Counted from the first letter of the stretch, positions 10,639 to 21,848 are shown. The stretch: DNA of 64,000 nt from Dendrolimus kikuchii (GCA_019925095.2 CM034392.1:23037887-23101886); one strand, 5' to 3'. Numbers and translations are program-made. The notes: generated from the letters alone by a model not told the origin.

Positions 10639-11197
10639 ATAATATAGTAGTGCTAATGTATGAGCGTGATGGCAATATATTTTTACGCGAATGAAATAGA
10701 TACCTACTGGTAGAACATTGCATGGCATTGCTCTCGCTACAAGGCCCTAATTAAATAAGGGCTTATTACAAGTACTTATTACAAGTTATAGTTATGTCCG
10801 TATAGTTTTTTCGGTTATATCTATTCTATTAGTTTTTATGTGTCTAAAATGTGTGTGCAGTTTAGACGTAAATATTTTCTTTCTTATAAAGTAGTAACTT
10901 AACGCTACTTCCTATCCTTTAAGCTTCACAAGACTGCATATCTCAATCCGACGACACCGTCTTAAGGGAAACTTAAAGCAACATTTGTCATTCGGTGACA
11001 TTCTCCACTTGTAATATTATTTTTGTATCTCTTATCCAATGGAGGCGAAACTTAAACAGCGTCTGGGCCAGACACTATATTTAGGGCTACCCTACTGGTT
11101 TTAAATACTGTTTTTGAAAGATTTACGACCGAATTCTGAAACACCAGTTACAATCTAAGTAGAACTTGCAACGTTCATATACTTTATGCTATCCACT
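10639..11197. other. unassigned stretch
   Basis: Nothing recognised. Confidence 0.5.
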
Positions 11198-11327
11198 AAG
11201 GCGAGCGGGCTTTATTACTCGCGTGTCTGACGGAACGATCAGTGCGAGCGTGCCGTCCGATCATACCGGCTTTTGATCTCACGCACACTTTGACACGTGT
11301 TTACCACAAGTAAATCCCGCTCGCCTT
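11198..11327. repeat. imperfect 130-bp foldback
   Basis: Terminal repeats aaggcgagcggg (11198-11209) and cccgctcgcctt (11316-11327) are perfect over 12 bp. Pairing continues inward through cgtgtc/gacacg. It is GC-rich against an AT-rich background, consistent with a small MITE. Confidence 0.7.
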
Positions 11328-11344
11328 CGTGAATTGCAAGAACT

Positions 11345-11661
11345 TTTTTTTATTTTTTATTGCAGGTGATCAGCACACAGGCAGACGGCCCACTTGATGG
11401 AAAGCGGTTACCATCGCCTATGGACATTTGCAACACCAAAGTTGCTACAAATGCGCTGCTGCTCTCTTAAGGGAGACTGGAACCTGGTCACTAATGCCGG
11501 AACACAACTCAAGGTTGTTATGGCGACATACTTCAGACCAGGGGTGGTAGCCATCCAGTCGGGCAAATGCCCTACCACCTGGCTGTGGGTTGTTTGGTCG
11601 CCTCTTACGACAGGCCTCCCGGCCGCAGGAAATTGTATTCTTTCTCCGTTCCTGCACGGAT
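11345..11661 (-). mobile_element. SINE-like family A, full-length copy
   Basis: A 317-bp copy read on the minus strand from 'atccgtgcaggaacggag' to 'ctcctgcaataaaa', with an A-rich 3' end. Direct repeats agaact flank it (11339-11344 and 11662-11667). No A/B box was found, so a tRNA origin is not supported. Its last ~100 bp resemble the 3' UTR of the LINE fragment at 35240-35460. Confidence 0.8.
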
Positions 11662-11667
11662 AGAACT

Positions 11668-12470
11668 GTATTATAGGAGGATAAAAATACAACTTAGCAA
11701 CTCGTAAACTTTCTACTACTATGCCGGATTTTATCATTTCAGCGGAATGGACATTGCATTCAACACGCTTGATCGAGATAGTGAGAGTTCCTGTAATCCA
11801 CTTCTCCCCTGTTATCCCAATCTCTCTATCCAATCCTAGAGGTTGGCAACACGTTGACGTAGTTTTTGATGTTCCTAACGTTCATAGGCAACAATAAGTA
11901 GATTCCATCGTTTGCTTTTGTGTCCGGTTTATGTAATAAAAAATTTAAAAAAATGACGTTACTTCTGTGGAAATTTTGTTAAATTTTAACTAGTCCGAGA
12001 TAAATGGAAGGCTTTATACATCGATTATATTTTTGTATTCGTTTCCTCTTGATATTTTACTTCGTTGTTATATTGGGATTGAAACGATATTCACATTAAA
12101 TCAACATTAAACAAAAAAAAAAAAAAAAACAATTAGTTACACTAGACTATTCATAAAATCGAATTATTATGTTTCTCTGTTCACCTATTTATTATTATTA
12201 TTATTTTTTATCTATGTCTACTCGCTCTTAGATTTATAGGACTTATGTTAGAATATAAATTTTGTATCTCATATAAGTGAACTGTAATGTTCTTTTGAGA
12301 ATATAGTTCTTTAAACCCAAACCCAATTAACATTACTGAATAAGTGGAGCATGTCTGAAGTAGCACTAAGTTGACAGAGTAAACGAATTCTGGAGTGGAA
12401 ACTGTGTTGTGATTGACATATTAGTAGGATCCTTGAGTGTGTAGTTTCACACACTTTATATACTTGATTT
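11668..12470. other. mostly unassigned, with a LINE-tail relic
   Basis: At 11850-11905 'ggcaacacgttgacg', 'gatgttcctaacgttcat' and 'aggcaac' resemble the end of the LINE at 35240-35460. An A-run of 19 lies around 12110-12129. Nothing else recognised. Confidence 0.4.
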
Positions 12471-12479
12471 ATTTCATCC

Positions 12480-12718
12480 ATACAATGCAAAAGTGGATGC
12501 ATGCAGAAGTCGTGGAAGGCCACGACACATCTTCCATGATCAAATTGATCGTGTACTAGCAGAAGGTGATATCAGGAGCCTTAAGAACAGACGAGCGTGC
12601 ATGACAAGAGTTATGAATGTCAAAGAAACAAGTGAGGTGTGTAAGAATAAGCCTAAATGGCGCTCTATTGTTCGTGCCTACCCCGCAAGGGAACTGGCGT
12701 AAAGTTGTGTATGTATGT
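12480..12718 (+). mobile_element. RTE-type LINE 3' tail (family T)
   Basis: A 5'-truncated 239-bp LINE end. The frame encodes SRGRPRHIFHDQIDRVLAEG, then RSLKNRRACM and RAYPARELA, a stop and (TATG)n. Direct repeats atttcatcc at 12471-12479 and 12719-12727. Confidence 0.85.
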
Positions 12719-12984
12719 ATTTCATCCCTTGATATGGATGGAGATGCCTTGATGTGCAGCGGTGAGCACATGCAACCGTTTCCTTGATGAGCGTACTGGC
12801 GCTAAAAGCATTGTTCGCGCATGTTCACCTAAAGTCCTGAGTCGGGAAAATGTTCGCGTAGTGTGACCGACAATCTGTGTAAGGTCCCTGGTAAGGCTCG
12901 ATGAGAAAAGCGGAGGACTGGAATATGTAGTGCAAACTTAAGAAGACTGAAAATCACGTTGCCATATACTCGACCAGTTTTTAT

Positions 12985-13220
12985 TTATTGTTGGAGTATA
13001 GCAGACAGACTGATGGCTCACTTGATCGAAGGAAAATTGTTACAGTCGTTTGTGGACTGTCTGTGTCGTTTGTAACACCAAATTTGCTGCCGGCGTCTAA
13101 GCGGGACTGGAACCTGGCCACTGATGCTTGAACACAACTCGAGGTTGTTATGGCAACATACTCCAGACTACGGGTGGTAGCCGTACAGAAGGGCAAATGG
13201 CACCCGCCTGTGGGTTGTTT
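12985..13220 (-). repeat. SINE-like family A, diverged copy
   Basis: 'ttgttggagtatagcagacagac', 'ggaacctggccactgatgc' and 'acacaactcgaggttgttatgg' are in family order. The distal end is missing. Confidence 0.7.
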
Positions 13221-13605
13221 TAATTTTCGAACCCACTCTATTTTAATGAGAACATGGATACCTTAGCCATTTAGCCACACGCTGAGTTAATTCGTCTTTT
13301 TTAATTACCTTTTGTTTTATTGCCTACGAAAATTTGAATTCGCTTTGGAATATCACCGCACGTTGGTTCTTATAATTAATGCGTTATTTTCTCGTTTTGT
13401 GTAACATTATAAGCAGTATAATATCAAAACTACTGACATTGCTTCTTTAATTAATGCTTGTGCATTATTATCTTGCTGATTACTATTACTTATTAAATAC
13501 TATATCAAAATATATAATAATATGTGTCTGAATGAAGAAAGAAAAATATTTTATTTAGGACAAAAACTAAGTTAATATAAATAGAAATAAAAAGACAAAC
13601 TAAGT
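13221..13605. other. unassigned AT-rich stretch
   Basis: Nothing recognised. Confidence 0.5.
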
Positions 13606-13625
13606 CCTAAATTGGACCCTGTCTT

Positions 13626-14197
13626 TTTTTTTTATTCAGGCGGGGGAAATGCTATTTACGCATAATACCGGGTCCTTTGCAAGGGATTAGACTATAGTCG
13701 ATCATGGAGGCATTCCCAGAAGGGGTAATCCAAACAATAATCAACCGGCTTGTGTGGAGACTCGAGCCTATATGGCTAATACCCACTAAAAACACCCTCC
13801 TCCGATGCCCCGCGCTTATGACAGGAAAGGCATGAGACTTAGAACGTAGTTACGTCCACTCCGATCCTAGCGCAATAACTGCCTGAGAAAGCCCCATGGA
13901 AGTGCTAACTCACTTCGACGACAGGGGTGAAGACTCCTCTGGTCCCTTGATGCAAGAGGGCCCCTGAAGCGGTATTATCCTAGGGAGGGAAGTCATGCGC
14001 GTAACTGCGCCTCCGAGCTCCCGGCTGACGCTGGCGCCCATGTCGAGGCGCGCCAGTACGCGCACTTACGCTTCTATTCCTTTCTCGATCTGCGGCTTCC
14101 TTTTGAGACATTACCGTCTCGCAGAAATCGACCCCCCCCCCCCCCCTTGAACAACCATTTCCCGTCTAGAATTAACCCCAGATATTTCATCTGGGGA
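13626..14197 (-). mobile_element. R1-clade LINE copy with large internal deletion
   Basis: On the minus strand it begins inside RT at the codons equivalent to the YLGLVLDGKW region (main copy near 5010-5052). It then jumps across a C15/G15 tract (14132-14146) to the last ~50 codons of ORF2 (CETVMS-like, near 5828) and the complete 3' UTR. About 0.75 kb is missing relative to 3261-6404. Near-identical ~20-bp direct repeats starting cctaaattggaccc flank it (13606-13625 and 14198-14217, one mismatch). Confidence 0.85.
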
Positions 14198-14217
14198 CCT
14201 AAATTGGACCCAGTCTT

Positions 14218-14753
14218 AGCATAATGCTAGCCAACAACCAACAAGGACTGGCGCTGTTCTTCCGTCTGGGACCATAAATTGAAATCACGGTGGACAATAC
14301 AACACACATAACAACAACAACAATATGTACAGTATGATATAGTTTGATAAAGATAAATGAATTGCAGACTTAAAACAATATAATAAAGCAATAATTTAAA
14401 TAACACATACATATGTAAAATCGTTGTAGCAACACACACGACGAGACAAATAAAATATATCTATAAATTAACCAAATTATAATAAATTCAAATAAATAAA
14501 TTTCTAAATTCATATAGCACGTGTAAGATCGCATTGTGCGTTTTGATGAGCGTTAAGGAATTTCTTACGAATAAGATTAATAAATAGTTTTAAAATAGCA
14601 TAACTTCGTTTCCGAAATTGCGGCATACAATTTTTGGATATGTTTTCTAATCTGTTTATCTTGTGTGTGTCGCATTTGTAAAAATAAATATTTTAGCTAT
14701 TTTTTCTTTTTAATATCATTCATTACATTTTTTGTGTTGTGATGTAAAATTTC
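14218..14753. other. unassigned AT-rich stretch
   Basis: Includes a short imperfect (AAC)n run near 14311-14322. No gene recognised. Confidence 0.5.
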
Positions 14754-14766
14754 TCGGAATGCACTT

Positions 14767-15033
14767 ATATACATACATACATAACTTCACGCCAGTTCCC
14801 TTGCGGGGTAGGCACGAACAACAGAGGGCCATTTAGGCTTATTCTTACACACCTCACTTGCTTTTTTGACATTAATAACTCTTGTCATGCACGCTCGTCT
14901 GTTCTTAAGGCTCCTGACATCACCTTCTGCTAGTACACGATCAATTTGATCATGGAAGGTGTGTCGTGGCCTTCCACGACTTCTGCATCCATCCACTTTT
15001 GCATTGTATATCTGTTTATTCATTCTTTCATCA
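14767..15033 (-). mobile_element. RTE-type LINE 3' tail (family T)
   Basis: A 267-bp minus-strand copy encoding RMNKQIYNAKVDG, SRGRPRHTFHDQID and RAYPARELA. Its 3' end is the (CATA)n at 14767-14782 on the plus strand. Direct repeats tcggaatgcactt (13 bp) at 14754-14766 and 15034-15046. Confidence 0.87.
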
Positions 15034-15046
15034 TCGGAATGCACTT

Positions 15047-15569
15047 GCCAGGTTTAAATTGCACAGCTGATATATCTACAAATACAGTACATAAATAAAT
15101 ACAATAGAAGATAAAGTGAAAGCCGTGACATATTCAATGATTATACATTCCGTGATTATAGCCTTTGGCCCAAACAATGTAAAGCAATTTATTCGTATCA
15201 CAAATCAATTAATTATAAAAAAAAACTTTCCCCATTCGCGCCTGAGGCGATATAAATATGACAATTATCTTTCCCATACGCTTATTTTTAAACATGTGTC
15301 TTTTGATGTTTTATGGTCTTAACAACTGTGTATGGAGTCAAGTTACAAATAGATTTAAATTTTTGGAAAAAGTGTCATTACGGCCTACACGCATTTATAA
15401 TTTATTTGAATATAATAAGTGTTGCATTTAAATAGTTAATTTAAACATTTTCCATTTTAAAATGTAATTTTTGATGTTTTTCAATTGACTAGACGTTTAA
15501 ATATCATTAAATAGTGTAATTGAAGCCTAAAATTGTGGTGCGTGAAGTATTAAAATGATCATCTATGGT
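15047..15569. other. unassigned AT-rich stretch
   Basis: A 68-codon plus-strand frame (15116-15322) has no known domain. Nothing else seen. Confidence 0.5.
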
Positions 15570-15618
15570 ACTAAAGTTAGAAGTAAGTTAGACCCTCTAA
15601 CTTACTTCTAACCTTAGT
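15570..15618. repeat. tight hairpin, 23-bp arms, 3-nt loop
   Basis: 15570-15592 pairs with 15596-15618 with a single mismatch around ccc. The core is ttagaagtaagttaga. Confidence 0.85.
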
Positions 15619-15707
15619 AAACGTTTATCTATAGAAAACCGTTAACTGAAGTTATAAATTACAAAAGGAATATTACAAGATAAGTCCAGTGTGTTATAGA
15701 CGATGTA

Positions 15708-16005
15708 AAAAACTAAAAAGTATAAAATAACTTATTTCTAAAGCTATTATTATTAATATATATTATCTAAAACATCTTAAAGTCGGTATTTAGTAATTTT
15801 CAAAATATAGTAATTTTTATGTTTTACTTTGCACCGACTTCAAGATGTTTTAGATAATATACATACATACATACATACATAACTTCACGCCAGTTCCTTT
15901 GCGGGGTAGGCACGAACAACAGAGCGCCATTTAGGCTTATTCTTAGATAATATATATTAATAATAATAGCTTTAAAAATAAGTTATTTTATACTTTTTAG
16001 TTTTT
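15708..16005. repeat. 79-bp-arm palindrome split by a LINE tail
   Basis: Left arm 15708-15786. Right arm 15834-16005, of which 93 bp (81-bp insert plus one copy of the 12-bp target duplication) is a later insertion. With that removed, both arms are 79 bp and differ at only two positions, around a 47-nt loop. The arms end in the ccgactt/aagtcgg motif that recurs at 16010 and 16480. Confidence 0.85.
15862..15942 (-). mobile_element. RTE-type LINE 3' tail (family T), shortest copy
   Basis: Only 81 bp: (CATA)n then 'acttcacgccagttcc' and 'aacaacagagcgccattt'. Direct repeats ttagataatata (12 bp) at 15850-15861 and 15943-15954. It interrupts the right arm of the palindrome. Confidence 0.87.
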
Positions 16006-16490
16006 GAAGTCGGTTTTTTTAAACAAAGTTTTTTTTTTTTTTGTTACTTTTTAGTGTCTAGCTATGTATGGGTAGAACGACGAAAGGTGCCGCGCTCCTT
16101 AAAAAATATACGTCCCAAAAAACGGGAACAAAAAAATGTTAGTAAAATGAAAACTACTGGGCCAAACTATGTTAAATTTTTAGGGGACTAAATGGCAACT
16201 ATTCCGCATCAAACTGAACAAGAATCACGTAAATCGGATTATAAATCTCAGCGTAATCGGTGTACATATGGAACGGAATGGAAAATTTTTCATAAAAAAT
16301 GTTCATAAAATGAAAACTACTGGGCCAAACTATATCAAATTTTTAGGGAACCAAATGGCAGCTATTCCGCGTCGAACAAAAAAAGAATCACGTAAATCGG
16401 ATCATCAATCTCGGAGTAATCGGTGATCATACATAAAAAAAACAAAAAGATCCGACGAATTGAGAACCTCCTTTTTTGAAGTCGGTTAAT
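16006..16490 (+). repeat. unclassified repeat with two ~165-bp tandem units
   Basis: Units near 16139-16300 and 16303-16440 both contain 'aaaatgaaaactactgggcc', 'aattttta.gg' and 'gaatcacgtaaatcgga'. The block is bracketed by gaagtcggtt at 16005-16014 and 16479-16488, suggesting one transposon end family. Confidence 0.65.
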
Positions 16491-16609
16491 GAATATTGTG
16501 TGCTACATGACATAATTAAGCTAGAACAGAAAGTGTATAAGTATATAGTATATTGAAAGCAAATAATAGAGACAAAGTTTAATTTTTTAACAGTAACAAT
16601 ACTTAAGTA

Positions 16610-16653
16610 AAGTAATTAATTAAATTGAATTAATTAATTACTTCACTTAGGTA
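16610..16653. repeat. small AT palindrome
   Basis: 'aagtaaagtaattaatt' and 'aattaattacttcactt' are near-perfect inverted repeats with a ~10-nt spacer. Confidence 0.6.
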
Positions 16654-16734
16654 ATTTGCATATAACCTAAATTAACTTTATAGGTATTCGTTGTTATAAG
16701 GTGGAGCTTTATGTACTGCACACCAATGCTCAGC

Positions 16735-17245
16735 CCTGTTCAGAGCAAACAATGAGGTAGTGTAGGACTCGCGGTGACTGACGAATACCCACTAAAACCA
16801 CCTCGGTGTTCATTCTATCACCTTAGGCCGGGCTCATCGGACAACAGCCTAGCCAGCGCCACAAGTGCCATATGCGAGCTTTCAGAAAGACTCCCTATTG
16901 CTGACGAAGATCAATCCATCCAGGAGCTCTATCTCGCTTGTGAAATAAAGTGGACGCGAGCCGTACTCATGCGCGCCCCAGCTCGACTTATTTAGTACGG
17001 TCTACGGCGTCCAGCGGCGATCCATAGGTGATGGTAACCGTTTTCCATCAGGTCGTCCGTCTATCCGTTTGCTTACTTGAAGCAAAATAAAAGGCTCTCT
17101 GATCCAGTCCCAAGTCAGCAAGATTGGGGAAGGGGTGCTCATTCCGGGAGATACGCTCCATCCCTCCCGCCCCACTGTCCCTTAGTGATCGTGCTACTGA
17201 CTTGCAGAAGAAGAAGACGGCACATCGCTCGGGCTTGGTACAGCC
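16735..17245 (+). repeat. degenerate retroelement debris
   Basis: More GC-rich than its surroundings. 'tacccactaaaaccacc' near 16788 recalls the R1 3' UTR. 17028-17095 ('gatggtaaccgttttccatc', 'gtccgtctatccgtttgc', 'caaaataaaa') recalls a LINE/SINE tail. The remainder is not assignable. Confidence 0.45.
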
Positions 17246-18449
17246 GACAGCTTCATTAGTCCAAACTATTCCAAATTGGCTTCATATTTTTTTTATATAT
17301 GTAGTAGAATTATTTTTTTAAATTATTACATTAGATTAAATATACAAATTAGATTTTTGCTAAACAGGTTCATCAGACCAACCGGTAGCTGTTCGCGTAT
17401 ATTGACCCGCAAATGACACAAATGTATAAATGGCAGATTAAGGTGATAAACAAAAAACTATACAAAGATTTGAATTTCGAATTTTTTGGAATTTAGAACT
17501 TTGGTCCAAACTTGGCTCCTCTTTGAACGCCGCTTTAGAATATCGAACCAATTTCATTCAAAAATATTATTCCCAATGTGAACACAACGGGTGGTCTTAC
17601 AGATTTATTACAACCATATTCTGGGAAATGTTAAAGTTTTATCGCCACGATTTTTTCACATATTTACTCGTATGAAATATGTGGGCGTATTATCGAATAG
17701 GTGGTTCGTTAGGGTCGGTTTTAAAAATCGATTGTTAACAAATTGTTTTAACGGTTCGCGTACCGGTTTTTTTTTTTGGTTGCGACGAAAATACGACGGC
17801 CACAGTGGCCTATTAAATAACCGTAAAGAGCAATGATGTTAATGTTTTATGCATTGATATATAAAGTTTTCGTTTAAATTGATTGAAATGAGGGTATTTG
17901 GGGATTAGGGGCGTTGTTGACGATTATTTTCGTATCGTTTTTCGGTCTACGTTTTTTTTTTTCTAATAATAAAAATCGATTCAACGCAAACGCTGTTGTT
18001 TATATAGCTTATTTTGATTTGTTTTTGTCTTAAGTGCAGTTAAGATTTTTATACAAATAAAAAAATATTTATGCGTCCATATAACGTCACTCGATATAAC
18101 AACAATCTCCCTTAAGCGTCGAAATCACTAAGCTTTGATTGGTTTAGCTTGTCTTCCATACAATGATACGCTCTATATAGCGTTACACCCACTCTCAATA
18201 ACGACAACAATTAATTAATAAAAAGTACCTTTTAAGTTGCCGAAATTAGAAAAAACCGCACAGCTGTGTACGTTCTTTTATTTTTTATCACTTTATTATC
18301 CTAGCCCGTAATAAAATCGACTGCCGGCATCATGCATACCGCAGTCTCTATGAAATTTGTTCTTTTGTTTACAAATTGGGATTGCTTGCACGTGTAAACT
18401 GTTGTTGACCATGACTAATAAGTAGGAGTCATGAACTATCTATACGTTA
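17246..18449. other. unassigned AT-rich stretch
   Basis: An 81-codon frame (17591-17836) has no recognisable domain. No repeat termini seen. Confidence 0.5.
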
Positions 18450-18540
18450 TCATATTCTTAGTTGCTTGTCGTCGTCAGCCATTCGTAGTTCACTGCTGTA
18501 TGTAGGCTTCCCTAAGTCGGCGCCACTTAGTTGCTCACAA
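18450..18540 (-). pseudogene. RTE LINE C-terminal scrap
   Basis: On the minus strand the frame reads LSGADLGKPTYSSELRMADD, matching the C-terminus of the larger RTE fragment at 36085-36552 (RRLGRPTSSRRLRMAHDD). Only ~25 codons remain. Confidence 0.6.
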
Positions 18541-19285
18541 ACTTTCAATCTGTATACATGGCTAGTATACAGATTGATAGAAGCGGGGGAGAAGCTTTGT
18601 GATGTTGGCAGACGCTTTGTACTTAGTCGCTCTACCGTGTCCACAATAAATATAAAATACAACAAAATTACTGGTGCAGCAAAAGACGTCAGAAAAAAAT
18701 AACAGACTTCTCTCCATTTAACGACCACGGTCCCTTCAGTGTCGTTATATAGAGTTTAAACTGTACTTACTCTTGTTTAGGTGTAACTAAAATAAATCAT
18801 GAACTTTTCAATTGTATGATTGCTTGGGAATTTATGAATGGATATCAAATACTATATTGTCATTTGTTCTTATATTATAAACAAAATTTTACATTTATTC
18901 GATAGGGTCGTTAAAGAAGTACGCTTACAGCTATAAAACAGGTATAGAAATCAAAGTAATTGACAGCCATTAAATTTAAATAATATAACAATTGTAATAC
19001 AAAATGCGAAAATACTTATTAGTGTTATAAATATATTAGTAACAACAGGAAAAGGCTTTGTAAAATGCATCATATGGATGTAGGAAAATAAATAATTTCA
19101 AGAATTCCAATAAATGTAATGACATCTAACAATCTTAATGAGTTTTAAAGTTAATGCATGTATGCAACGCACGTTTATGAAATGACTGTTGATGCTATGT
19201 GACTGGTATGCTAATATTTGATTGGTGATATGACAAAGGATGCTCGTGGCCAGTTACATCTTACGTGCATACATACAACTAAAAA
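18541..19285. other. unassigned AT-rich stretch
   Basis: Nothing recognised. Confidence 0.5.
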
Positions 19286-19590
19286 AACAAGAAAATCGGT
19301 CGACAATTGACGGAGATATCGTGTAACAAACAAGTCGGTTAACGATTTTTGAGGGTTTCTCTGGAATTTCCTGGGAACCACTCATCAGATCCTGACTTGG
19401 TGACCATGGCACCACTTCGGGAGTATAGACTTACGAATAATGAAAAAAAATGAAAATCGCTCCACAATTGATGAGGACATCGTGTAAAAGAAGTCGGTTA
19501 ACAATTTACGAGGGTTTCTCTCGATATCCCTTTGATCCACTCATCATTTCCTCACATGATGACAATGACACCAATCAATAACCCTATTAA
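19286..19590 (+). repeat. two diverged tandem units, AAGTCGGTTAAC family
   Basis: Units near 19286-19440 and 19445-19590 share 'aagtcggttaac', 'gagggtttctct' and 'ccactcatca'. An inverted relative lies at 62135-62310. Confidence 0.6.
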
Positions 19591-19719
19591 GGTATAATAG
19601 AAGTAATTCCTTTAAAATTTTCTCCAAAAAAGTCTTTAGCAACTATATACATCTTTTTTTCAAGTTGAATAGGTTCGCGTTTAATCGACATTGCGCCTCA
19701 TATCTGGCGGAAATGCAGT

Positions 19720-19951
19720 CTTAAGATGGAGCACGCTTACCTAGAATATTGTATGTCTCAAGAAAAATAGACGACGGTAACGAGTTGCACTCTTCAGCGG
19801 TACATATGCTAAACGTGGAAGCATAGCGTTTCGTCCGCTTTGTTGGGTATTTCACCATATATCGGTGGCGTGAGCGTCGTACGTCGTACGTCTGCTTGTC
19901 CGGTGGTAAAAAGGTGAGAGAAGAATTAATTATTGCAATTCCGTGGCACAC
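19720..19951 (-). pseudogene. LINE ORF2 C-terminus, decayed
   Basis: The minus-strand frame contains RHRYMVKYPTKRTKRYASTF, EECNSLPSSIFLETYN and LGKRAPS, aligning with the C-termini at 2736-3020 and 25470-25905. The conserved W before N is replaced by C, and about 12 residues before LGKRAPS are deleted. Confidence 0.65.
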
Positions 19952-20290
19952 TCACTGAAGTGATATCCTATAGAATACCGGCAAACTAGCGGCTTTGCGT
20001 CGATGATCTAGGCTTCGTCGTGGATCGATACCTAGTAGTATAGTAATATATTGTTACACGCCGACAAAAGTGGACGCACACCTGCCCGCCATAAAACACA
20101 CAGTTTACCTTACCTTTTTATCACCTTTCCGCATTTGAACTTCTTTTGTTTACTTTGTGTTTAAAATTTGTAATTAGAAAAACAGCCTATTGTGTATTGT
20201 AATCTCTTACGGCAGGCATTAGACAGGTGTGTCGAACTGATTCTAAGAAATTCAATCTACGCAGGCGGGCAGCCAATTGTATCGGTGCAG

Positions 20291-20296
20291 TATAAA
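20291..20296 (+). promoter_or_regulatory. TATA box of the solo LTR
   Basis: TATAAA within gcagtataaagcaa, ~150 bp upstream of the AATAAA signal. Activity unknown. Confidence 0.5.
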
Positions 20297-20438
20297 GCAA
20301 TAGCCCAATGGAGAAATCGGCAGTCTAGCGATAGTCACAAGCGAGGCAAGACGTGTGTACATTCGATAATCTATATAGTGACGGACTTTGCGCGTGTTGT
20401 TATATTTGTACCTGTGTTATACGTGTTTGTATAGTTCT

Positions 20439-20444
20439 AATAAA
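20439..20444 (+). terminator. polyadenylation signal of the solo LTR
   Basis: AATAAA in ttctaataaatctta, ~50 bp before the LTR 3' end. Confidence 0.5.
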
Positions 20445-20499
20445 TCTTATAGTAATTCTAGTGGCATTTTAATTCGAGTCCTGCAACTCGTAACAATAT

Positions 20500-20904
20500 C
20501 ATCATGCGTCGATTATATATTACTATACTACTATGTATATTACCTATAAAAAACGGCCATTTGTTTGTAAATCTAATTTTGTATATTGCCTATTCGGGTA
20601 ATATACTGTCTCTGAATCGTTAAGTTTTTATTTCGTAAAAACACAATTATTATGTAAAAACACGCAAGTCTTTTCGTCATTATGCGTTTTTCGTCACAGC
20701 GCGCATCATAATTCGGCATATCAGATGATCTTGCGCGTGCGCAGGTAACAATGAACTTGCGATTGTGCAATGCTTATAGTTTACGAATGTTTAGTATTTG
20801 GCGTTTACAATATTTCAACTATTGAATGACAATTATAATAAGAGTACAAAATTTAAATTCTTGAGACACCAATTGGAAAAGTGAAATATAAAGGCAGATA
20901 TATA
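20500..20904. other. unassigned AT-rich stretch
   Basis: Nothing recognised. Confidence 0.5.
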
Positions 20905-21215
20905 TTTTATCCGTGCAGGAACGGAGAAAGTACACAATTTCCTGCAGCCGGGCGGCCTGTTGTAAGAGGCGTCAAAACAACCCACAGCCAGGTGGTAGGG
21001 CATTTGCGCGACTGGATGGCTACCACTCTTGGTCTAAAGTATGTCGCCATAACAGCCTTGAGTTGTGTTCCGGCATTAGTGACCAGGTTCCAGTCTCCCT
21101 TAAGAGAGCAGCAACGCATTCGTAGCACCTTTGGTGTTGCAAATGTCCATAGCCGATGGTAACCGCTTTTCATCAAGTGGACCGTCTGCCTGTCTGCTGA
21201 ACTCCTGCAATAAAA
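20905..21215 (+). mobile_element. SINE-like family A, full-length copy
   Basis: From 'tatccgtgcaggaacgg' to 'ctcctgcaataaaatt'. Colinear with 11345-11661 with scattered differences. No clear target duplication. Confidence 0.8.
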
Positions 21216-21762
21216 TTAAAAAAAATAATTTGATAACTAAATGTCTTAAACCTCAAATAAAATAAAAAAACTTAAGCTTCTATTTTAAGCTAAACTTATT
21301 AAATTCATGAGAGATACCGCAATCGCATAATTATATGCAGATATCAAATTTAAAAGAGGCCCTCCTTTACATCTTGCCGAAATTAAAAACGAATCAAATT
21401 CCCTCGCATGTAAAATCGCAGCTGGTCCCCAAACATTCGTGTTAGACAAGTGGGGTCTGTTATAAAGCGAAAAAATCATATTATTATACCGTTTCGTTTG
21501 CTTTTCGGCGTGTTTCATGCTCAATGAATATCAAAATCCTCGAGTCTCGGATATGAAATTTAATCGCAATGTTCTTAGGATTCCGTGCAATTTTTTTGGA
21601 TACTGCTTACAAGATATTAGCGATAATTTTTTTTTGTCTGTGCCATGTTCAATATCGATTCAATATCGATTACTCTTTGAACAAATTTAATTTACCAAGT
21701 AGATGTATACATACAATAGTATTTTTAAACACTATAATTTCGCAAAAAATTAAATCAGTGAA
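21216..21762. other. unassigned AT-rich stretch
   Basis: Nothing recognised apart from a duplicated 'caatatcgatt' near 21652-21670. Confidence 0.5.
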
Positions 21763-21848
21763 TGCCCTACCACATGGCTGTGGATTTTTATCATCGCCGT
21801 TTACGAAATGCTGCTAGGCCGCATGAATAAGTATTCTTTCTCCGTTCC
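21763..21848 (-). repeat. SINE-like family A, distal fragment
   Basis: 'gaatgccctaccacatggct' and 'attctttctccgttccca' mark the distal third of the family, abutting the Helitron-like element. Confidence 0.6.

Larger units (their letters stand above)
20052..20495 (+). mobile_element. solo LTR with TATA box and polyA signal
   Basis: A 444-bp TGTTAC...GTAACA unit flanked by 4-bp duplications atat (20048-20051 and 20496-20499). TATAAA at 20291-20296 and AATAAA at 20439-20444 are in the order expected of a U3-R-U5 promoter/terminator and set the family's orientation. A 4-bp duplication fits Ty3/gypsy-type integration, but no pol is present to confirm it. Confidence 0.8.

Noticed and set aside
12480..12718. 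A 69-90 residue basic protein repeated eight times
   Set aside because: These are the C-termini of one truncated LINE with TSDs, not a host gene family.
16735..17060. A fifth R1 3'-UTR stub
   Set aside because: Only one short phrase (cccactaaaaccacc) matches; the rest does not follow the family order.
20905..21215. Short proteins predicted on both strands of family A copies
   Set aside because: The copies behave as an A-tailed repeat with both strands equally open. No evidence selects one as coding.
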